From the NCBI GenBank assembly GCA_003427395.1, contig BFEA01000157.1:2154180-2180749 (forward strand): a stretch of 26,570 nucleotides of DNA, read 5' to 3'. The notes beneath the pieces are model-generated. The model worked only from the letters and a program-made list of their open reading frames with translations, made no database searches and was not told the DNA's origin. Position 1 is the stretch's first letter. Each line of letters starts with the position of its first letter. Below are positions 9,060 to 17,074 of this stretch, one piece after another. The position numbers were made by a program, and so were the translations under genes. This DNA is from Chara braunii. Its lineage: Eukaryota > Streptophyta > Charophyceae > Charales > Characeae.

Positions 9060-9880
9060 CCTTGGAAGCGTGTCTTGCCTTTACTCCTTGTCAGGACACC
9101 ATTAGCTCGGTGTTGCCTTGGAAGCGTGTCTTGTGTGGACTCCTTGGCAAAACACCATTAGCTCGTCACGCCCCTCCCCTTATTCCCCCTTAAGTGGTTG
9201 TGGCAGTCCTACCACTGCCACGTCACTGTATCGCCAACCCTACACATGGCAGAACATCATTAGCTCGTCACGTCCAGCCCTTTATTCCCCCCATAAGTGG
9301 TTGTGGTAGTCCTATCACTACAACGCCACCGCAACCCCAACCCTCCACACGTTCTCCAGGAGTAATATCCGGCGTTTCCGTCTTGGACACCGCCTTGCCT
9401 TGCAAAAACTCTGCAAGTTTCTCGGAGTCGATGGCGTGTGCGTACTCCCGAGCGGCGACCCCACTGTTTCTCTTTTTCTCTTCCCGCAGGCGGGGACGCT
9501 CTTCGATAATCCGATCGACGACGACGTGTGCGTGCACCCGAGCGGCCACCTCGTTGTCTCCCCTTTTCTCTTCCCACAGGCAGGCAGGCTCTTCAGCACT
9601 CCGATCGTCCCAGTACAGCCACTACTCCATCCACATCTTCAATCCCCCTTACTCTCCGTCATCCGTGATTTTCATGGAGAGCCCGGGCTCCTCGCCAATC
9701 CAGTCGTCCCAAGTCAACCACTGTCCCAATCACATCTCCGATCCCCCTCTATCCTGGTCACTCACGTTGTCCGTGACTTTTGTGGAGAGTCTGGGCTCCT
9801 CACCAATCTAGTCATCCCCGGTCAACCACTCCCCCAAACACGTTTCTGATCCTTTCTATCTCGATCAATCGTGACGTCAC
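9060..9880. repeat. Four consecutive short tandem duplications (56, 102, 90, 108 bp)
   Basis: Pairs found by direct reading: CCTTGGAAGCGTGTCTTG at 9060 and 9116 (period 56); ATTAGCTCGTCACG at 9157 and 9259 (period 102), the copies also sharing AAGTGGTTGTGG; GTGTGCGTRC with CCCGAGCGGC at 9436 and 9526 (period 90); CCGTGAYTTTYRTGGAGAG at 9663 and 9771 (period 108). The unit sequences are unrelated to one another. Taken on the minus strand the block is the region upstream of the gag-like ORF, where a LINE 5' UTR or promoter would be. Short ORFs across it are by-products of the duplications. Confidence 0.75.
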
Positions 9881-10231
9881 TCATTTCTCCTCTCCCCCTT
9901 TCTTTCCATCACTCCACCGGTTCCACAGTTGTGTGATTACTATTGATTCTACAGTTGTGCATTCATCCCTTGCACGGATCTCGTTCTTTCGAATCTGGAT
10001 CAGTGATGGATCTCCAGCTTGGCGTACGTCCCTCTCAGGTCACGTTCCTGTAATTGGACTTCAATCTTCACTTCCTGCTCATTTCCCCAACAGACACTCA
10101 TTTCCCCAACAAACACCATGCTCAACTGTAGTGAATATCATGCATGTGGGGATGGCGCTTGATGACTAAGCATTGCACGCTGCCCACGTGGTGTAACCAC
10201 ACCGGCCAATGGGGCCGGGGGGCGCTGATGC
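9881..10231. other. Gene-free stretch
   Basis: CT-rich then mixed sequence with no protein-like frame on either strand. Short local repeats only (for example CATTTCCCCAACARACACCA twice near 10079-10120). Confidence 0.4.
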
Positions 10232-10762
10232 TCAAGGCCCAGGAGATGATGGGTCCCCCGGGCACGTGCGCGGATCCTGGCGGACAAGCCTTGTTGACCG
10301 CGGGTCGCGTAGCGCTAGCGCTCTTGTCTCCATAACCTTCCTTTCTGCACCGTTTTGTAACTGTGACCATTCTTGCGTCTCCCAGTCCGCCCCCTTGTTG
10401 AGGATTTTTTTTCTCAGTATGGTGCATATGCATGTGAGTAGATCATTGGTCGACCAGATGCTACTAGGCTTTATTTTCAGTTGTTGGGTGTCCAGAAGCA
10501 TGTTATGCGTATGCCATTGTAAACTTGCCACCTTGTTGTCTTCGAATCTCACAGAGAGATCCTTGTAGGTCATCTTCAGGTTCTCTGATGACACGCTGAT
10601 GGTGGCATTGGCTCCTGGTTCATAGTGGTCTGTAATGAATTCTGTGAACTCATGGATCCTTAATGCCCCCTCCCTTTGCATATGCCAGCCGTGCAACGTC
10701 ATGCCTTCATAGGCAGGGGTATATGGGTCCTCAGGCTCAGCGGGTGACAGACCTATTCCCAT
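10232..10762 (-). pseudogene. Protein-like frame of unknown family, proximal part
   Basis: A minus-strand frame of 176 codons with mixed, non-repetitive composition: EGMTLHGWHMQREGALRIHE, then ISVSSENLKMTYKDLSVRFE and SLQWHTHNMLLDTQQLKIK. Alternating hydrophobic residues suggest a beta-rich globular fold. The last about 40 residues (after ERKVMETRALALRDP) are Arg/Pro-rich over a GC-rich palindromic stretch and may not be coding. It lies downstream of 10977-11690 in the same orientation, in a different frame with stops between. It is probably part of the same broken retroelement protein, but I recognise no domain. Confidence 0.35.
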
Positions 10763-10976
10763 TTTCCGGCCCTCCTCCTGATCGTGAGTACCAGCACGTT
10801 ATCCCCCTTCGGAAGGTCTTTGTGGTATAACCTCTTCTCAATAGGTGGTGCAGTTTTGCCCGTTTTGAGGGCCCTATTCCTCTGCTGCCTCTGGGACCTC
10901 GTTCTCTCCCTATTCAGTTCACTTGGTTTGTTCGGTGTGCATGGCCTGTTGTGTATCTCCTTTCTGTGGCGACTGG

Positions 10977-11690
10977 TCAGGGGGTGTGGGGGGGCTTGTC
11001 TGCGCGGCCCGGGTTTACTGATCTCTCGAACGGGTCTGGCGTTCCTATCGTTACGGGGGGCTGGAATTTTTTGTGCACAACGTTCCAGACTCTACACAGC
11101 ACCTGTTGCCAATCAGCTTCTAGGGATAGGCCTTGCCCCAAGCCCTGTTTCAGGCTGGGGCTCTCATCCAGTAGAGAGAACAACTGTACATACGCTTCAT
11201 CCCAGTATAAATCTGTTTGGCCTGTGTATAGTGCCTGGAGTTGACCAATTAACCACTCGGCCAGGTTCCTTAGCTTAGTCTCGACATCCTGTTCTCCTTG
11301 TGAACCCCAGACCTCAGGGACACTGTCCATCATCTCTACTTCTGCCGGGCCGGCCGGCGGTTCCCAATCCATGGGTTGGGGACCAAAAGCTTGAAAGAAA
11401 GGGTCCGTGTCGGGGGGGGGGGGGGGGCGGGGTCCTACCAGTGTGTGAGACTGAGGCCCTTGAGGAGGTTCCAATGCTGCAACCTCCCCTGGGGTCTGCT
11501 GTCTGGCCGCCTGATGGGTACTTCTGTTCACAGCCCCTTTCCCCCGAGCTGGTTGTTTCTCTCCCCCCAGTACCATCAAGCCTCCTTCCTTTCCCTCTCC
11601 CCCTTTGTCCGTCTGTTCACGGTTACCCCCAACAGGGACCTCCGGCCTCTGAACATAGCTTTCTTGTCCCTTGTCTTCAACTTGCACCAA
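10977..11690 (-). pseudogene. Protein-like frame of unknown family, Pro-rich then helical
   Basis: A minus-strand frame of 237 codons. The first half is disordered (Gly/Glu/Lys, then Pro-rich around PRPPPPPDTDPFF, partly from the G-run at 11410-11427 on the plus strand). The second half is clearly protein-like and helical: VETKLRNLAEWLIGQLQAL, then LYWDEAYVQLFSLLDESPSL and ADWQQVLCRVWNVVHKKFQ. The frame opens just after a CAGTAG, with a stop immediately upstream. A related frame at 11744-12058 lies upstream in the same orientation. The order disordered Pro-rich then helical domain resembles gag-type or accessory retroelement proteins, but no family is recognised. Confidence 0.4.
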
Positions 11691-11743
11691 GTACTACTGA
11701 AACAGCCTTGAAGTGCTTGCTGAGCATCTCATTCCTTCCTAAG

Positions 11744-12058
11744 TTAAAGATCATCATGCCCATACCATGATAATGGGACAATTGTGTTTTGGGGGAGAGG
11801 GAAGGGATTTGGGAAATCCTGCATTGGGCAGAGGGGGATCAAGGGATCTACCGCAGTCCACTCATTGAAAAAAAGCCTGTAATTCCTATTGATCTCTTCT
11901 CCTTTTTCTCCACTCTCGCCTTTCCATTCTACCTTCCCAAATTTCCCCCCTTTGTCTCCCCCTAGCCAGTCTCTGCTGAATGTTTTGATGGATTTGAGGA
12001 TTATGTGTTGGACCTTTTCCTTAACATTTTCCCATTGAACCGTGATATGGATCTGCAC
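11744..12058 (-). pseudogene. Protein-like frame of unknown family, N-terminal part
   Basis: A minus-strand frame of 104 codons: QIHITVQWENVKEKVQHIIL, a Lys/Gly/Glu-rich linker, then NRNYRLFFNEWTAVDPLIPL. It sits upstream of the 10977-11690 frame and uses the same frame as 10232-10762, as expected if all three are pieces of one protein broken by indels. It ends at the edge of a palindrome/repeat block. No family recognised. Confidence 0.35.
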
Positions 12059-12078
12059 TTGTTGTTTTATATTTTCGT

Positions 12079-12133
12079 TAACACCTCACATAGAATATAA
12101 GACAATAGTGTCTTATATTCTTTGTGAGGTGTT
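12079..12133. repeat. Near-perfect palindrome, arms of about 25 bp with 4-base loop
   Basis: The left arm AACACCTCACATAGAATATA (continuing AGACA) and the right arm 12108-12133 are reverse complements except for one short mismatch/indel beside the CACAT; the loop is ATAG (12104-12107). The arm motif TATTCTATGTGAGG occurs twice more as direct copies just downstream. Confidence 0.85.
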
Positions 12134-12149
12134 ATTAAGTTATTATTCT

Positions 12150-12280
12150 CTGCTCATATTCTATGTGAGGCCATGGGGGAAAAGGGGCGGGAAGAGGGGG
12201 GAGAGTATCCTCTGTCTTATATTCTATGTGAGGCCAGGGGGAGGAAGGGGAGGGAAGAGGGGGGAGGAGTCGATAATTGT
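12150..12280 (+). repeat. Tandem repeat, 63 bp x 2, purine-rich
   Basis: TATTCTATGTGAGGCCAKGG begins copies at 12157 and 12220, each followed by a G/A-rich run (AAGAGGGGGGAG). It shares its first half with the arms of the adjacent palindrome. Confidence 0.75.
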
Positions 12281-12298
12281 GTGCTACATGCGAAGGAT

Positions 12299-12600
12299 AG
12301 GGATAAGTGATAGGGTAAGAAGACTTTTCGAGCAAGTGGGGGCAAGCACCCCTGTCCAGTTGTTGTCTTTCAGCAAGGTCCCACTTGTCCTGACTCCTTG
12401 CCTCTGAACGCAGACTACCAAGATCTAGAGTCAAACAAGGAATCCAGCTTAGTAGACCCAAAGTGTGACACTTGGTGAGGTGTTCAGCATTCGCAGACAA
12501 CATGAAGTGGGACCTGCGGCAAGGTGTTCAAGATCCACAGACAACATGAAGATGACTTCAAAGCTAAATGGGGCGCTTATGAACACGAAGTAAAAGAAGA
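12299..12600 (+). repeat. Duplicated block, left copy (other copy at 13497-13930)
   Basis: Shared, in order, with the block right of the gap: GGGATAAGTGATA; CCCCTGTCCANTTGTTGTC; GGTCCCACTTG; then GTGGGACCTGYGGC, AGGTGTTCAAG and AACATGAAGATG; and GCTTATGAAC. The right copy is interrupted by the 140-bp retroposon. No protein frame is conserved, so this is a dispersed repeat, not an evident exon. Confidence 0.75.
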
Positions 12601-12756
12601 ATCAACAGGTTAAAGGTTCTTGACTATCTGACATTTGTTGACTTGCATTTTTGACAAACAATGGCCAACCCCGGCCGTCACCCGATACGAAACAATCATG
12701 TTGAGACGAACATCACACAACCAACCACCTGAGCCTGTACGCCCACAAGCCACAAA

Positions 12757-12761
<5 letters not shown>

Positions 12762-12826
<65 letters not shown>
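12762..12826 (+). repeat. (CT)n microsatellite at left edge of the gap
   Basis: About 64 bases of uninterrupted CT directly before the N run. Long frames across it are artefacts of the dinucleotide and the Ns. Confidence 0.98.
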
Positions 12827-13395
12827 NNNNNNNNNNNNNNNNNNNNNNNNNNNNNNNNNNNNNNNNNNNNNNNNNNNNNNNNNNNNNNNNNNNNNNNNNN
12901 NNNNNNNNNNNNNNNNNNNNNNNNNNNNNNNNNNNNNNNNNNNNNNNNNNNNNNNNNNNNNNNNNNNNNNNNNNNNNNNNNNNNNNNNNNNNNNNNNNNN
13001 NNNNNNNNNNNNNNNNNNNNNNNNNNNNNNNNNNNNNNNNNNNNNNNNNNNNNNNNNNNNNNNNNNNNNNNNNNNNNNNNNNNNNNNNNNNNNNNNNNNN
13101 NNNNNNNNNNNNNNNNNNNNNNNNNNNNNNNNNNNNNNNNNNNNNNNNNNNNNNNNNNNNNNNNNNNNNNNNNNNNNNNNNNNNNNNNNNNNNNNNNNNN
13201 NNNNNNNNNNNNNNNNNNNNNNNNNNNNNNNNNNNNNNNNNNNNNNNNNNNNNNNNNNNNNNNNNNNNNNNNNNNNNNNNNNNNNNNNNNNNNNNNNNNN
13301 NNNNNNNNNNNNNNNNNNNNNNNNNNNNNNNNNNNNNNNNNNNNNNNNNNNNNNNNNNNNNNNNNNNNNNNNNNNNNNNNNNNNNNNNNNNNNNN
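12827..13395. other. Assembly gap, 569 N
   Basis: Unknown sequence. Left neighbour (CT)n, right neighbour (TG)n; the gap size may be an estimate. Confidence 0.99.

Positions 13396-13442
<47 letters not shown>
13396..13442 (+). repeat. (TG)n microsatellite at right edge of the gap
   Basis: About 46 bases of TG repeats directly after the N run. Confidence 0.98.
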
Positions 13443-13443
<1 letters not shown>

Positions 13444-13563
13444 CAAGGGGGTGGGGAGCAAAGGAGTTGAACGAAATGGAACTATGTGATTCTTGGGTTG
13501 GGATAAGTGATAAGGTAGGGGCCAACTGGGGGGGAAGCCCCCTGTCCATTTGTTGTCATTGGG

Positions 13564-13580
13564 CAGGGTCCCACTTGGCC
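13564..13580. repeat. Target-site duplication, left copy (17 bp)
   Basis: CAGGGTCCCACTTGGCC, identical to 13721-13737. The uninterrupted paralogous block at 12299-12600 has only one related GGTCCCACTTG at this position, confirming the empty-site state. Confidence 0.85.
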
Positions 13581-13720
13581 CTTTCTTTTTTTTTTTTTTT
13601 TTTTTTTTTGAAGGAACTGCCCGAGCGGCTTCTAGGGGTGCTGATAAGAGCAGGCACCACTAGCACTGTCGGGGAGGCTCCATCTATTGGTGGGGAGCAG
13701 CACCTGCTGCAAATCAGGTC
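13581..13720 (-). mobile_element. Short (140 bp) member of the poly(A) retroposon family, minus orientation
   Basis: Bounded by exact 17-bp duplications CAGGGTCCCACTTGGCC (13564-13580 and 13721-13737). On the minus strand it ends in a run of 24 A (plus-strand T at 13586-13609). Read 5' to 3' on the minus strand it starts GACCTGATTTGCAGCAGGTG and matches the last about 130 bp of the 2.5 kb retroposon (from 2966): the first about 44 bases differ at only three positions, TGCTCTTATCA is shared in the middle, and both end in TTC then poly(A). It is thus a copy 5'-truncated within the last hairpin of the array. The target ends in CCCTG, which overlaps the GCTG of the parent, as microhomology-assisted 5' truncation would give. 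Confidence 0.8.
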
Positions 13721-13737
13721 CAGGGTCCCACTTGGCC
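13721..13737. repeat. Target-site duplication, right copy (17 bp)
   Basis: Exact repeat of 13564-13580 on the 5' side of the minus-oriented short retroposon. Confidence 0.85.
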
Positions 13738-13964
13738 TGATTCTTCTTTTCTGTTTTTTTTTTTCTTTGACTTGTCCCTGGTTCTTTGCTTCTGACCACA
13801 GATAACAAGATTGACAGTGACAGTCAAAACCGAGCAATCCAGGTAAGTGGGACCTGTGGCCAGGTGTTCAAGGTCTGTAGAAAACATGAAGATGGCTTCA
13901 TATTGAAACAGGTGGCTTATGAACGAAGGCGTGCAAAAATTAAGAAATAACTGCGGGGGTGACT

Positions 13965-14615
13965 GCTGCACAGTTCGGAATTTGCAGGAAGGAATAACAA
14001 ACAGGGCACTGCGGTTCTGGCCCGAGGAGGGCAGTTAGAAACTGCAAAAACAGAAAGAACAGCATTGTGCACTTCTAGCTGTTGGAAGTTTGGAAGTGGC
14101 AAAATCAGGCGGCCACTCATGTTTTGTTTTGTTTTTTCCATGCCTGTGATTTCCCCCCCTCCAACCACACCTGCGACTTTTTTTTTCCTGCCCCTGCAGC
14201 CTTATTTTTTTCGGGCCTAAGACTTTTTTTTTTTTTTTCTGCGCCTGCTTATGCCACAGCCGAGCTGTCTAGGCCACACCCGTGGCTGGGCCACAGCCGA
14301 GATGTCTAGGCCACGCCCGTGGCTGGGCCACTGCCGAGATGTCTAGGACACGCCCGTGGCTGGGCCACGACCGAGATGCCTAGACCACACCCCTGGGGAA
14401 ACGAGCCAAAAACGGGAAGGCCTGCTACCGGTAACTGCTCCCAGGCCAGGCCACGGGAAAATGAGTGGTACCACGACTGCCACCTCCGGTTTTTGCCAAT
14501 TATTGAACCAGTAGGCCGTCGAATGCGTGATTTACTGTTTTTCTTGCAGTTTCTAACTGGTCTTCGCCCAAGCTTGCAGTGGACTGTTATTTCTGCGAAT
14601 TCTGAACTGTGCAGC
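13965..14615. mobile_element. Inverted-repeat (MITE-like) element, about 650 bp
   Basis: The left arm 13965-14053 and the right arm 14535-14615 are imperfect inverted copies: both begin GCTGCACAGTTC, share ATAACA and CACTGC in the middle and end in AGTTAGAAACTGCAA and AAACAG. No transposase is encoded; the interior holds T-rich tracts and a 37-bp minisatellite. Flanks GGTGACT (left) and, after removal of the Penelope-like insertion, GGTCACA (right) are only partly alike, so a target-site duplication is not proven. The right end coincides with the insertion site of the Penelope-like element. Confidence 0.6.
14253..14400 (+). repeat. Minisatellite, 37 bp x 4
   Basis: Units start at 14253, 14290, 14327 and 14364 at exactly 37-bp spacing, each with CCGAGMTGYCTAG followed by CACRCCC. 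The units contain GCCACGCCCGTGGC, itself a palindrome. Confidence 0.92.
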
Positions 14616-15329
14616 GGTTTGGGAATTCTTGGGCTGTGCCTTGGAAATTCGGGACCAGTAGCCGTTTGTTGGATGTTTCCAGAAGGTTCGTAATGAGGAC
14701 TGTCTAAAACGGGGTTTGGATCTGCGAATCCGGGCAGGCCAAGATTTTGGCTCTTGGTGCAATAGGACCCAGAAGGCTGCAGCTATTATAGGTTGGCTCA
14801 CCCGGATTCATAGAAATCCGTTGTTGCGCGACAAGATACCTGGACAGGTAGTACTTTTGAAAATGACCTTTCAACGAAGAGGATTTTCGGTCGAATTTTT
14901 TGTCAAAGTCCTCGAAAATTTTGCTGTGAGGAGGGGTCCGATCTGGGAACTGACTGCGAGCCTGATACGATGTTTTCAGTCTGACCAGGGCAGGAGTACG
15001 TAGGTTACGGTTTCAGTAGTGTTTGAAGTTAACATATATTGAGCTAAGTTTAGTTTTTCATTCTTTCTCACAGCGGACTCGTCTGGCCGTCGTCCCCAGC
15101 GGGCGCTTTGCGTTTCGTTGACGACGACTGCCGCCATTTTGAATGCTAGATCGCACGGTGGTTCTTGGGGATGAGGCACAGAAGGTGGGGCGAAGAAGGG
15201 ATGGGATCCCAATTATGTTAATTTTCCCTATTGAACATCCCGCGACGTGGGTCCTTCGTTGAAGTTGTATGTCACTTGTGACTACGTACTCCTTTGTGTG
15301 TATGTATTCTTTGTTTTACCCCTGTGCAA
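14616..15329 (+). repeat. Pseudo-LTR, 5' copy
   Basis: Aligns with 18929-19613. In a 235-base segment read by eye (from TTGCGCGACAAGATACC) I count about 14 differences. It has about 29 bases (after ATTCGGG, near 14655) that the 3' copy lacks. It includes an open stretch, 14716-15003, coding for the RT thumb/C-terminus (AAAIIGWLTRIHRNPLLRDK and FSVEFFVKVLENFAVRRG), which in the 3' copy has a TAG. The conserved end is TTTGTTTTRCCCC then TGTGCA. Confidence 0.85.
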
Positions 15330-15425
15330 GCACTTGATAACCGACGGAGGCTCGCTGCTCCGGTTGGTGGTTAAGACTTTGGTTACTTTTGAAGACGAAG
15401 AGCGGAAGCACTGATTCGGAGCGCT

Positions 15426-16242
15426 ATGGCATCAGCTGGACAACAGCCGCAAAATAATGAAGGCAGCAGCAGAGGTCACAATGGACGAAGAAATCTCCCT
15501 CAATGCTATTCGTGTAAGGAGTATGGGCATTATGCCCGGGATTGCGGACTGTATAAGAAGGAACAAAAGGAAAAGGCGGATATGAGACGTCAACAGGAAG
15601 CGGCAGGGGAAACTAGTGATCGTCAGGTGGGGTTCTTGCCACCAAGAGTAAGATCAACGTCACCATGGGGAAATCGGTGGGCTCCTAGAAGATCGCCTTC
15701 TGCAGATCGCTATGCAAGACGGCCAGAGAATACTAAAGACTCAGCAGCTGACTTAGTGGCGATGTTATTAGCTAAGGAAGAGGCCACGAACCTGAAGCAC
15801 CTGGAAAAGGAAGAGCGTAAGAAGAAGCAAGTGGAGTTAGAGAAAGCGAAGAGAGGAGATACGATGCGAAAGGAAGAAACGAGAACAAGAGGCAGCGGAC
15901 TTGCGGATTGCACGTATCATCAATATGCAAATGTCACAGAGATGGGGAGCCATGCGGCAGGAGCAGGAGTTGGAAGAGAGGCGCAAACGTCGAAGGAAGG
16001 TAAAAACTATGAAGAGCAAATTGCGCCGGCAGGCTGCTTCGAGCGATCAAGATATTGAAGATCAAGTAGCTGTGCTTAGCGTGAGTCCTGAGCGTATGGA
16101 TCTGAGTTCAGATTCCCAGGACGATGTGGATGCCGAGACTCCAGGAAACACATTTCTAACGAGATTGCGCGTAAGATGTATGGTTTTGGAAAGACGTGTG
16201 GCCGCCCACGCAAGATGTTGGGGGTTAGGCCGCGCAATCTAA
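15426..16242 (+). pseudogene. Penelope-like element N-terminal protein with CCHC zinc knuckle and coiled coil
   Basis: ATG at 15426 has a good context (G at -3, G at +4) and follows a 96-base leader after the pseudo-LTR. Residues 27-40 are CYSCKEYGHYARDC, a perfect C-x2-C-x4-H-x4-C nucleic-acid-binding knuckle. A basic Arg/Ser/Pro stretch follows, then a Lys/Glu-rich helix (about residues 110-150). Near 15840 the frame moves by one and the helix goes on in the next frame (KRREEIRCERKKREQEAADL, then INMQMSQRWGAMRQEQELEE) to an acidic tail ending near 16160. Beyond 16165 the reading moves again into the SAP-like segment. A knuckle plus coiled coil suggests an RNA-binding, gag-like role for the element. 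Whether it was a separate ORF1 or the N-terminus of one polyprotein cannot be decided because of the frameshifts. Confidence 0.65.
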
Positions 16243-16499
16243 GTCAAGAAATTGTCCCGACAGCAGGACGTGATGCAAGAGTACGTTATGTTCGAGAAAC
16301 GAAAGACTTCCTCAATTCGCTAGATTATAAGGAGGTGAAGGACATATGCAAGCACGAACAAGTTTCGTATATTCGGAAGAACCAAGCCATCATGGACATT
16401 GTCGAGCGTCGAGCAGCGAAGAAGTTCAGAAAAGGGAGATTAACCACAACGGTGCAGAAGGTGCAGTTGCAACCGGGTGGATCATGTTTTGGAAGCTAG
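16176..16499 (+). pseudogene. Penelope-like element linker with SAP-like motif
   Basis: The frame continues NEIARKMYGFGKTCGRPRKM, then DFLNSLDYKEVKDICKHEQV with YIRKNQAIMDIVERRA. The helix-turn-helix pattern (L...L..KE.K..C....V....K..AI.DI..RR) resembles a SAP DNA-binding motif. The assignment is tentative, by residue spacing only. It lies directly before the GIY-YIG module, where a DNA-targeting helper would make sense. Confidence 0.4.
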
Positions 16500-17074
16500 C
16501 TACAGGTGGGTTGTTTTTACCTTGGCGATGCATGGGTGTATACCGTGGGGAAGAAAATTTGTGGGAGAATGGAATAATTCGTGTCTGGAAAATGACGAAG
16601 GGTTGGATGAAGCTGAGAGTTGCGTGTATGTAGGTATCTCACCATATTGTAAGGCTGTATATATAGGCAAAACCGAGAGAGATTTAAACGTGCGATGGAG
16701 AGAGCACCTTGGAAAGTGTAGACATGAGGACGGGGAAGTCACACTTCCACCGATGGTTGCAGACGTATGGGGGTGAGAGCTATGTGCTTCTGCCATTGGT
16801 AAAGGCAATGGCCTCAAAATTGGTAGCTATTGAAAATTACTCTATCAAGCACTGGTCTTCCGTACTCAACACCACAGGGCGTGGACTTACGGACTCCAGA
16901 CGACAAAGCAAAGGTAAGAGAGAACGTCGGAAACATGGTGGGAAACTCAAATCTGCGGACCCGAAGATAAGAGAGGTAAAGTGCATTAGCTTTAAAACTA
17001 ACGAAGGTGGTAGAAGCACCAAGTTGATAGGTTTGTTGTTAGCTAAGGATGTTGAAGGGAAAACGAAATTTTGA
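16477..17074 (+). pseudogene. GIY-YIG endonuclease domain of the Penelope-like element
   Basis: Two overlapping frames (shift at about 16730) give the whole domain. The first has VYVGISPYCKAVYIGKTERD, containing the GIY-type strand (VYVG) and YIG, then NVRWREHL with the catalytic-type Arg. The second has HRWLQTYGGESYVLLPL and LVAIENYSIKHWSSVLN, where the Glu and the terminal Asn occupy the metal-binding and closing positions. The enzyme would nick target DNA to prime reverse transcription. It lies N-terminal to the RT, unlike classic Penelope elements with GIY-YIG at the C-terminus. A Lys/Arg-rich stretch (RRQSKGKRERRKHGG) follows. Confidence 0.75.

Larger units (their letters stand above)
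13497..13930 (+). repeat. Duplicated block, right copy
   Basis: Homologous, in the same order and orientation, to 12299-12600. It is longer because the 140-bp retroposon (13581-13720) plus one duplicated target is inserted in it, and because of a T-rich tract (13740-13770). Within it, 13802-13842 is bounded by a pyrimidine tract with ACCACAG and by CAG/GTAAGT, an ideal-looking exon pair; the left copy has lost the donor. Confidence 0.75.

Noticed and set aside
10312-10323. AGCGCTAGCGCT palindrome as a protein-binding site
   Set aside because: Single 12-bp occurrence in GC-rich DNA with no conserved partner; chance cannot be excluded.
11410-11427. Long G-run as a quadruplex regulatory element
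   Set aside because: A single homopolymer (and another near 20230) in decayed sequence; no paired motif or promoter context.
12610-13549. Long frames across the gap
   Set aside because: They consist of translated Ns and CT/TG dinucleotide repeats.
14616-15329. Hammerhead ribozyme in the pseudo-LTR (seen in many Penelope-like elements)
   Set aside because: No CTGANGA core with a following GAAA and stem on either strand. The nearest, minus-strand CAGACGAGTCC followed by GAGAAAG near 15073-15086, lacks U4 and stem II pairing, and its GAAA is not kept in the 3' copy.
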